Shown here: positions 55,363 through 64,000 of the stretch, one piece after another | Layout: each line of letters begins with the position of its first letter | How positions within the stretch are numbered: the stretch's first letter is position 1 | Assembly (NCBI GenBank): GCA_928212115.1 | Contig: CAKMRJ010005634.1 | Location: 124,706,105-124,770,104, forward strand | DNA: 64,000 nt | Origin: Lactuca virosa | Lineage: Eukaryota; Streptophyta; Magnoliopsida; Asterales; Asteraceae | Reading direction: 5' to 3' | The notes under the pieces: generated by a model | The model's input: the letters and a program-made list of their open reading frames with translations, nothing else | Told to the model about the DNA's origin: nothing | Databases searched by the model: none | Made by a program: the position numbers and the translations under genes

Positions 55363-56847
55363 TGTTAGGTGCAATTTGTGCACCTTTTTGCACACCTTTT
55401 AGTCCCATTTCATGCATCTATTTAGCATAATTGTTCTTCCTTTTTCTTGCATTTCATCATATTCAAGTTAGTATCTAGAACAACCTGATTTGCACACTTT
55501 CATGTCTTTTTCAGGTAAACCGAAGCTTGGAATGCGCTTTGGGAGGTGCCGGGAAGCATTGGTGAAGATTTCGGGATGATCGGACGAAGAACGGAAAAGT
55601 TGGAAAAATCAAGTTTGGATTCGGAGTCAGAGGGGTACACGGGTCGTGTTGGATTTACACTGAAAAGTGAGCACGGTGCGTGTTTGCCCAAGAAGAAGTT
55701 GTTGACCATGCTGAACACGGGCCGTGTCAGTTTAGTGCAAATCAACATGGGCCGTGTTGACTGCTGAACACGACCCGTGTCATTTTAGCCTATTTTGACA
55801 CGGGCCGTGTTCGACCCAAAAACTGTCTTTTGGCAGTTTTTCCTATTTTTCATATCACGGGAATTGGGTCATTTTTACACACAAAGAACATATTAGAGCA
55901 CTTTTGGAGAGGAGAATTCAAGGGTTTTAACAAGGGTTTGTCCGTTAATCATTGGGAAACATTTTAATTTCTTCTTTGTAAGCACTTTAGCACTTAATTT
56001 CATCTTTTAAACTTTGTTAATCTTGTTCTAGCCATGTGTGGCTAGAACCCTAACTTCTCCAATTTCATGTTTTGACTTTTTGGTTGTGAATCAAATCATA
56101 TGACCTGATGTTTGTGTTTAATTTCAATCTAGTGAAACTGATTTTATTTCAATCGAATGTTTGATTCTAATAATGATTCTTATTGGCCATTTGAATTAGG
56201 GTTAGGTCATTCAAGTTATTCATTTTGCAAAATCTGTAATTGTTTTGTGAATTGAACTAAGTAACAAGCATTAAATTGATTTCTTATGAATAAATTTAGT
56301 GTAAATCTTTTCACACATTCTTACGCTCCCGAGCTTGTGAGGAGTATTGGGTGTTGTTGGGAACATTCACAATAAGCTTAATGCAATCTTTTAATCTAAT
56401 TCTAAGAGCTTGTTTAGATTAGGTTAGCAAGGTTAGGATTAATCAAAGAGCTTGTTTTGATTGATTAAGGTGGTGAATGGAAAGTGTTAGAGCTTGTTAA
56501 CACTTTCAAGTACCAACTTAGATAGAATGAAACAAATGTCTTGTCATCTTTGATTCACATTGTTGGATTGTCATACATGAAGTTGGAGTCCATACAAAAA
56601 TCTGAACTTAATTCATTCGTTTAGTTGTTTACTCGTGTTTTAAATTTGTTTGTTTAATCATTGCATTCAAAACCCCCTCTTAATCTTTTGTGAACAAATA
56701 CCTTACGCAAAAAAGGTATAGACTGATTGTCCCGTGTCTCTGTGGATCGACCCTACTTGCCTTGTACTACCTTTCTAGTGCAATATAGTGGGATTATTTT
56801 GGAGTATATCGTACCCCTATTATTTGTTAGGTCTGACACGCCTAACA
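55363..56847 (+). mobile_element. 3' LTR of the Athila/Tat-like element
   Basis: Near-identical to 50,909-52,391, including the ACACGGGCCGTGT palindromes (55,635-55,815). It ends CCTAACA followed by the GCCAT duplication. Confidence 0.92.
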
Positions 56848-56852
56848 GCCAT
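56848..56852. repeat. Target-site duplication GCCAT, right copy
   Basis: Matches 50,904-50,908. Copia C1 gag resumes here. Confidence 0.9.
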
Positions 56853-57348
56853 CAAAGCTTTGTTGAGTTTTTATCATAACGCGGATGTTCCTACACTCCT
56901 TTCTCAATCCCATAAGGAATGTAAGATTGTATTCAAGAGTTGAGTGTGTAACTCCATAACAGTTGCACTTGAATATCAATTCATTAAAGCGATCATAGTA
57001 GAGTTCGATGGTTTCACTTTCTTTTTACTTGAATTCTCTTATTTCAAGTAAACATTTCTTCATAGAGATCTTGTTCTTTTTCTCACTTCCCTGAAACGTT
57101 TCTTTCTAAGTATCCCAAATCTCTTTTGTAGTCTTGCCTCCTCGAACAAAGTTGTAAACAACCGGTGGAAGAGCATCGCGAAGTGCACGAAGAAACTTTT
57201 TTATTATTAGCTTTTTGTTTATCAGCTTGCAAGGTAAACCAGCTGTTCCTACATGTTCTAGCCTTCCTGGATGGTAATTTCCACTCGTAATACAACGCCA
57301 GAGATTTTCATCGATCCTGTTGAGATAGTATTGAAGGATTTTGAGCAT
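56853..57348 (-). pseudogene. C1 gag, capsid (UBN2-type) domain
   Basis: The minus strand reads LNRIDENLWRCITSGNYHPG, KKFLRALRDALPPVVYNFVR, GGKTTKEIWDT and a stop, then further blocks in other frames (ETIELYYDRFNELIFKCN, NLTFLMGLRKECRNIRVMIK, TQQSFDG). This is the UBN2/DUF4219-type capsid of Copia gag with its E-x-I-W-D-T-L and F-L-x-G-L-x-K-E-x-R signatures. The very N-terminus is cut by the LTR of the neighbouring Copia insertion near 57,349. At the other end it continues at 50,908. Confidence 0.85.
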
Positions 57349-58212
57349 TCTAACACTCTTATGGTGTACATGCAACCCTAGATGCTTTGGATCTATGTTT
57401 TCTCTAATATACATGCAAACTTTCAATATTCCAAAGCATCATCCTAACTAGCATACAATGTAGTATCTATACTACAAAATTCTAGTTAAATGACATACCT
57501 TTTGTTGTAGTTGGAAGCCTTGGACCTTTAAGAACTTAGTGAAGGGATTTAGTATACTACAACATCCTATGGTACACATACAACCCTAAATACCTTGGAT
57601 CTATGTTTTCACTAATTATACATGCAAATGGTTTCCAAGGTATTAAACCTATAACTAGCATACAATTGTCATAAACAATACAAGATACTAGTTAGGATAA
57701 CATACATCTTTGTTGTAGCTTGATTCCATGGAGCTTAAGAGCCCAGTGCCCCAAGTGTGACACCATAAATGGTTCACACAACACCAACAACAACTTGGAA
57801 AACCTTGAGAGAAAAGTCCTTATGCTCAAAATCGGCTAGCCCTCTCATATGAATCCTTAGGGCCGATTTCTTGAGCTGTGGGGCCTTTATATATTGTGGC
57901 CCAACATGAAGAACTATGGATCATAAGCCCACATATATAAGAATGAATGATTTACACAATCAATCCCCATATATTTAATTAGTGTCTTTTGATCACAAAA
58001 TTAGTTCCAAATTAATTCTTGATCAATACTACTTAAATAATATGATTTCATATTAATATATTAGAAGTTATAATATATTAATAAATCATAAATATCCTTT
58101 TCTCACAAAAGTCTATCCAAATCGTTCCGATGCCATGCACCCCAAATGAACCATGCCAAATCGGGTTAAGTACATACCAATTATAGTTATGGACTTAGAC
58201 ACTAATCCAACA
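57349..58212 (-). mobile_element. 3' LTR of a third Copia element
   Basis: On the minus strand the LTR starts TGTTGGATTAGTGTCTAAG directly after a polypurine tract. The end near 57,349 is set only by where recognisable C1 gag begins. A segment of about 150 bases is duplicated within it (57,360-57,525 and 57,570-57,730), sharing TTGGATCTATGTTTTC and CTAACTAGCATACAA-like blocks. Confidence 0.65.
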
Positions 58213-58230
58213 GTCTCCCACTTGGATAAG
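58213..58230 (-). promoter_or_regulatory. Polypurine tract of the third Copia
   Basis: On the minus strand ATCCAAGTGGGAGAC directly precedes the LTR start, a typical Copia plus-strand primer. Confidence 0.75.
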
Positions 58231-61200
58231 TCTAAAACTATTATTGCAAGTATGACTCCAAACCCCGACTAGCAATCGTAGCTCTTAAAAGCCGCTGTCG
58301 TACTCTGAACAAATCAATGACGCGTCCATTAGATAAGGGATCATATATTCCTCCATTCTAGATATCATATGGACTGAGACATGGATTTTAATCATTCTCT
58401 CTGTCCATCTGTTGTTTCCCGATTTCTGATTTATGACGACCGACTAATTGAACAAATCAAATCAGTCCAGGCCCGGTCGAGCACTTATGTTTGTCATCAC
58501 TAAATCATCGAGGGGCCCACAGGATATCGATTTTATCCTTCCAAGGGTAAAAGGAATGGATAAACTTCGAATCATATGCTTGCTCTATATATTTATCAAA
58601 TCACACACAAAAATGTGTTTTATAAAACCAAGTTACTGGTGCGTTTTCACATAATCAATGTGTAACCGACTTGTAGACTACAACTCGTATATCTTGGTTT
58701 GAAGAATATAAGATATTATCGTCTCATACTCACTCGTGATAAAATCCACGAAGTGAGTCAAATGAGCGTGAGTTTAATCCAATACTCGAATCTCATTCCA
58801 GGAGCACTCATGAATGTTGTAGCAACTCTTGCTATGTCTAACACCTTAGACATCTACAAGCCAACTTCATGACAATCTTGATTCATATCTACTTCCAACA
58901 TATGGCTGACCGTGGAGAATTTGAATAACCTAGTTATTCGGGAAGTCAAAACATGCAAAGTGAAACACAAGAATAATACTAATCCTATATGGCCCCAAGC
59001 ACCTTTGAGAGTAAATAAAACACCTTTTATTTAAACACCATATTGATCACTCATTCTTCAGTGTATAATGTTTCAAATAATTAACTTTATACTTGAATCA
59101 AAACAATAGTCATGCCATGGTCCAAGCATGCACACTATGTTTCTCCAAACAATAGTTATGTCATACTCCAAGTATGCACACTATGTTTGTCTATGATCCT
59201 TACTTTGTGAAATAGACCAATTGAACATGATTCCAATGATGCTCATTTCACAATCCCAAATCCTTACCGCAAATGTAAGAATACAAGATTCTTTTCCATT
59301 TATTGAAATCTGTTAGATTCTAAACTTATATACATTGATCCTCTTGTAATGTCTATGCACAAAAGTCACAAAGACTTGTCAACATACATTACAAAGTATT
59401 CCAATGGAGATCAATTCCATGGAAACGAAGTCTCAAATTCAAAGTACATTCCATTGAACATCCTTCTTGCATTAAGTTTTTCTAATCTTACACATATTTA
59501 ATGAATATCTTCCTCCCATGGAAACATTTCCACATTTCCATTTTGACTATCACTTCTGAACAAGAGTTTCCTCTTTTCAGAATATATCAATATGGTCCTT
59601 TCAAAATTAACACTATACTTCCAATTGTCCATAAGCAACCAATCTTTGGTAAACCTCAGATTGTCCTCGACAATTAGTTAATCATTTTATTCATATCCAG
59701 TTCTAGTCCTTTTTCCCTCTTAATGCCCTAGGCATTTGGAAAATTTAGAATAGATGAATATTATAGCACATGTAATCGATCCTATATCTGAAGCATATGG
59801 GACACGTTTCATGATGTCTCACATAAAGACATGATACTAGACCAGTCTTTTGCTATAATATTTCTATTTCTACTTGCCATGTTCTCATAATTCAGATTAT
59901 GAAAAGCAATGTCGTAATCATAATCGAATTTTAGAACGCAAATAATGTTCCCATATATTGAATTTCCTTATGTTGAACCATTACAACATAACATTCATAT
60001 ATATACTTGACTAAATTTGATTAAAATCTCACGATCTAAGCTTTTAGATTTGAAATGAAGTATAATTTTCTCTCCCTTAATTATAGCAAAACAACTTTTC
60101 CCAATCTCACGATAAGACTTTATCAAGGCTTCTCAAAATCATATATATTTTCTTAGATAGCTCACATGTGTGTATAAACAAGTTTTAGACCTATGAAAAG
60201 GGATGTCGTAATCATAATCTCAATTGTTTAGACATTTGTCATTTCTCACAAGTCCATGTTAATGTGTCGGTTAACCACACACGCTCAACTAACGACTTTG
60301 AGAATCGAAATATCACAATTGCTATCTACTTAAAATCTGCTTAGTGAAAGCGTTTCCTCACCATCATTTTCATGAATCGGATAGAAACCTTATGACACTT
60401 AGATTTTTATGGTGTCTGTGTTCCTATCTATGCAAATTTTTCATAATCATAATCACAAGACAAGATTAATGACAAATCCAAACTATATGGACTGAATTTG
60501 TTTAATCTTAACTTCTTGCCACCTGGTAGAACAAGGGCCTACCATTGCTTCCAAGTAGTTATGCAAACAACTGAGAACTCATAGAACTCACATGCATAGT
60601 CAACTTTAACTAGAATGGGCACAGAAATAAGAATATGTCAACACGATAGGTTACAAACCTCAAGTCGTGTGCTAGTGATAAACAACAGTTTTTATTCTTG
60701 ATTAGTTCTTGAAACTTTTCAAGATCTTTAAGACTCCCACAGACTTCTTGACATATAAGATTCTCTTGTTAAGAGCCATTCCTTGACAAAGCAAATATTC
60801 AAGAGTTAGCGCGGATTCTTATGAAGACAAACACTTCACACAATTGGCCTTACTTGGTCTTTGTTTTATCCAAAACATCACAACTTACCAATTTCAAATG
60901 TATAAGAGTAAGAAAACATTTTACTCTACATTTGAAAAGTGTTATAAACCTTCTTAAGATTATGTCACTAAAGTTACAATCTTGGAGTATGACTCTAAGA
61001 CTTGTTTTGGAACGAAGTATGATTCATCTTTTGATTTAGCCATTTCAACAATTCACGGTTCCTCTTCTTAGTCATATGAATGTACTAAGATGTCCTTAGA
61101 GGATCAATTGTGGTATGGTTTCATAATCACTAAGATAATCATAAAACAAGATACTCAAGTACTCTCCCATCTGTTCAGATTGGAGAAACTTTTATCTATC

Positions 61201-61850
61201 TGCCTGATTTGATTCTTCTTATTCGTTCTGCCTTACATCGAAAACTTTTCCAATGTTTCAAAATTACACTTAAACTTGTAAGCACAACCATATTTATTAA
61301 ACTTTAGTAAATTATGACGAACAGTCTTATAGTTCTCTGTGGTGGACCTGACCACTGCACACGCAAGTGTACCCGATCCCCTAATCCTTCATTTTAGTCA
61401 CATATACATGTGATCAAGGAATTAGTCTTAATTTCCCAAAGATGAAAATTCTCATTCATCATACAATACAATTTGCATGATTCCAAGTTTCTATCCAACT
61501 AAAACTTGGGTGATGAGAATCTTTCCTTATTTGGTAAATTATGACACAACCACAAACGAAAGAATTAAATCCATTTCCCAATGTTACTATCAATGGAATC
61601 ATATAAACACCAATTTTTTCACAAATGCCATTGTAAGGATATTTAAAATAAATAAAATTAAAAATTTTTCTTTTAGTTTAAAACTTGCAGAAAAACTTAT
61701 CCTTACAATGCAAATGCATATGAAAACAATATTGTTATCTATTCCTAAGCAATCTATCATAACTCTTAAGCAGCAGCTCAAAATTCTGATCTTCACGATC
61801 AGAATCAGCTTATTCTTCCTTTACGCTTCCTCTTTTCTTTGATTCTACAA
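58231..61850 (-). other. Internal region of the third Copia without recognisable pol
   Basis: A 3.6-kb AT-rich stretch. I cannot read protease, integrase, reverse transcriptase or RNase H motifs on the minus strand. Open frames are short. It is either a heavily decayed or replaced pol, or a non-autonomous derivative. Confidence 0.45.
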
Positions 61851-61899
61851 AACATCAAAATGTGACCTAGTCACATCATGTATTAAGAATCTTCAAATA

Positions 61900-62122
61900 G
61901 GAACTTAATAGAGTTAGATAGTGGACTTTACCCGAAGTAGAGTCAAACCTTTTTGACTTTACCATCCTTATGATCTTTCAGGTAAATAGGGCAACTTCGC
62001 AACCAATGCCCATTCCTTTGGCAATAGAAACATATGGACTCTATGGGAATGGTATACGGGACTATCTCAGACTTAGCCTTTCTCTTTACCATTTGGTAAA
62101 CCGAGTTGACTATGGCCGATCC
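61900..62122 (-). pseudogene. Third Copia gag, zinc knuckle fragment
   Basis: The minus strand reads KAKSEIVPYTIPIES, then the zinc knuckle CFYCQRNGHWLRSC (61,991-62,032, all four ligands present), then PIYLKDHKDGKVKK and a stop. This is the nucleocapsid of Copia gag in its usual place before the protease. It is cut at 62,122 by the next LTR, so the capsid part lies beyond the window. Confidence 0.82.
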
Positions 62123-64000
62123 TGTGACAACCCGGAAACTTCAATCCTGTACACTTTTGTCAATTCAATCAATATTCAACTTGTTTTGTCGATTTCTGGT
62201 GCTATTCAAGGGTTCATTTAAGTGTTCTAAGCTTGAATTTGACCAAGGTTGAGTTTAGGAATGAGTCAGCACGTCCCATAGTGAGAAAACCGTACACATG
62301 GGTGTGCGGCCGCACACCCACTCCCTTGGCAGTACACTCACTTTTGGGCAACACTCTCACCCTTATATAAAGGGTAGACTCCTTTCCTTTCATTCCTTTG
62401 ACACCTGGGCAGCACACAACACATTTCCTCTCAAGTTTCTTCAACCGCAAACTCTTCAAAGCTTCAAGAACGTGAGTAATTCATCCTCTAACTTGATAAC
62501 CATGAAAGACCACTCTATCTAGACCTTAAGTGTACAAAATCAACATGCTCTTCGTGTATGGAAGAGAGTGCGGCCGCACACCCCCTTTAAGGTGGCCGCA
62601 CACTCTTGAAACACCCTCCAAAGTGAGAGTTTGACTTCTATATTCGAGAAAGACATGCCCCTAGCCTTGTTGTACCTTGGAAATGACATCACACTTCAAG
62701 TGTGCGGCAGCACACCCAAGTGTGCGACCACACATTCACTCTAGGACCATAAACTCACTTCTAAGACCCTAAACTTGTACTACAACTAAGTTTGGACCAA
62801 GAACACTTCATGGATGCAAGTGTAGGACTTGAAAACACCACAAGAACACCTCTCATCTTGAGTGTACGGCTGCACACCCATGGCCGTACACACCTTTAAG
62901 GTGGCCATACACTCCCCTCATGCAACCCATCAAGGTCCTAACACCTAGTGCTAATAGATCCAAGTCTCTAGAGTGGTTTCCATCACTTATAGTGGTGAAA
63001 TACCTTCATTTGACTCGTTTATGTGTCATGACGTGTTAATTAGGATCGAATCGTGTTCAAGGCTTCACTTGAACACCCAGCTTTCCGTATCGATCCTTTA
63101 ATCGAACCACTTACCCGAGGTGAGTTCATACCCCTACATTTTCCGTATTTTTTATGTTTTCATGGGGGAAATACAAGCTAAACATAAATGTTTTCAAAAC
63201 TCATGCAAATATCATACTTTAACCCTTTTGTACTGTGTTGAGCATAAGGGGCGTTTTGACTAAAATTGCAGAAGTTTTTCCAGACACGCTATTCACTACG
63301 TTATACATGCAAACTATAATCGGTATAGTTTGGGATTTTCTAAACACAACAAGTACAGAAACTTTCACTGCTAAACATATGCACTAAGACAGTATTCATA
63401 ACTGTAATTATCACTGCATACGGTATACATACGGATTTTCATTACGGTAGAACGCTACTACACTACATGTAAAGTAGATTGTACGATTCTGTGAGGCGCT
63501 ACTTCAATACTGTACCCTTAGGTATACAGGGATAAATCCTATCATAGTATAACCAGAGTCTCCTGGAAGGAGAGCGTGAGATTTGTAAATAGATCTATTC
63601 GGGACTGACAATCCCACACCTGAACTGCTAGCTACAGTTAGGCGGGCACGCCTGTGGTGTACAAATGTCATTTAACTCGACGCCTGAAGAACGTTGGAAA
63701 GGTCTCTAGTCATATCAAGCATGGTTATACGACTCACATTATGTATATATCACCTTTAGTCTACAACCTGGCACTCTTCAACAGTTTTATTTATACTAAA
63801 TAGAACTAATACACACTACAACTGGAGAACTTTCAGGGTTTTCAAACAGAACTTAATATACAATGGTTTCACGTACGAAATACTTATACATCATGATTAG
63901 CATTAGCTAGTCACATGAAGTATTATTTTCGCACATCACTACAGTTTTCAGTAACAAGCACTCATGGTTTTATACAGAATTAAAAACACTACATTCTCAT
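62123..64000 (+). mobile_element. Gypsy-type LTR, truncated by the window end
   Basis: Starts TGTGACAACCCGGAAAC, the same terminus as the minus-strand start of the 11.2-kb element's LTR (TGTGACAACCCGAAAT). It shares the block CCAGAGTCTCCTGG (63,550) with the LTRs at 14,162 and 37,515, here in plus orientation. It contains a TATA box and GTGTGCGGCCGCACAC-type palindromes. It interrupts the gag of the third Copia. The other end lies outside the window, so solo LTR and full element cannot be told apart. Confidence 0.8.
62364..62371 (+). promoter_or_regulatory. TATA box of the right-end Gypsy LTR
   Basis: TATATAAA within CCCTTATATAAAGGGTAG, about 240 bases after the LTR start and followed by a CT- and CA-rich leader. 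A good RNA polymerase II core promoter match. Confidence 0.65.

Larger units (their letters stand above)
50909..56847 (+). mobile_element. Athila/Tat-like Ty3/Gypsy derivative, pol deleted
   Basis: LTRs of about 1.48 kb (50,909-52,391 and 55,363-56,847) start TGTTAGGTGCAATTTG and end CACGCCTAACA. The flanking duplication GCCAT is perfect and the host gag reading continues across it. An Asp-tRNA primer-binding site, gag fragments with a C-x2-C-x3-G-H-x4-C knuckle and the characteristic GTCGAGCCAACGACTTTAAA / GGGAGGCAACCC block near 53,590-53,640 place it in the Athila/Tat group. The internal region is only 2.97 kb: protease, reverse transcriptase and integrase are gone. A 37-bp tract copied from the target flank lies just before the 3' LTR. 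Confidence 0.92.

Noticed and set aside
1..64000. tRNA, rRNA or other structural RNA genes
   Set aside because: None recognised by eye; tRNA-like matches are only retrotransposon primer-binding sites. A covariance-model scan would settle this.

Overview
This window is repeat-dominated plant nuclear DNA: an AT-rich, heterochromatin-like stack of nested transposable elements with no intact, obviously functional host gene. Tandem AT microsatellites, Ty1/Copia and Ty3/Gypsy LTR retrotransposons with plant-type primer-binding sites (initiator-Met and Asp tRNAs), CACTA and PIF/Harbinger DNA transposons, and captured plant gene exons all point to a eudicot. The Copia accessory ORF and the Gypsy gag types resemble those I associate with Asteraceae such as lettuce. 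That placement is inference, not proof.

Left part (1-24,090). A degenerate PIF/Harbinger-type element (about 247-1290) is followed by unassigned DNA and the 3' LTR (about 2486-3163) of a minus-strand SIRE-like Copia element, here called C2. A 5.6-kb non-autonomous CACTA element (3164-8779) sits at the very edge of that LTR. It carries exon-intron fragments of at least four unrelated host genes: VPS51, PP4 regulatory subunit 2, TRA1/TRRAP and an EDR2-like DUF1336 protein. Next comes a long accessory ORF of C2 (8819-12,864, minus). A truncated TNT1-like Copia (about 13,242-20,107, minus) lies in the C2 spacer and is itself interrupted by a 3.1-kb solo-LTR-like insertion (14,162-17,300). A 2.3-kb field of degenerate repeats (20,108-22,380) follows.

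Middle part (24,092-37,509). This holds C2 pol and gag (24,092-28,924, minus). C2 gag is interrupted by a second SIRE-like Copia, C1. C1 reads, on the minus strand, 3' LTR (28,925-29,270), accessory ORF (29,588-32,310), pol (33,776-36,740) and gag (pieces up to 57,348).

Right part (37,515-64,000). C1 is split by three later insertions. The first is an 11.2-kb Ty3/Gypsy element (37,515-48,740, minus, TSD GTTTT) with two near-identical 3.1-kb LTRs. The second is a 5.9-kb Athila/Tat-like Gypsy derivative (50,909-56,847, plus, TSD GCCAT). The third is another Copia (about 57,349 to beyond 62,122, minus). That last Copia is broken by a further Gypsy LTR running off the window at 64,000.

The genes do not form a pathway. 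The coherent story is nested retrotransposition, with C2 oldest, then C1, then the inserts in C1. The points most worth attention are the multi-gene capture in the CACTA element, the two divergent long accessory ORFs of the SIRE-like elements (one with a good upstream TATA box), a 37-bp piece of target-site flank found inside the Athila-like element, a foldback module repeated five times in the 11.2-kb Gypsy element, and GC-centred palindromes recurring in three different LTR families.
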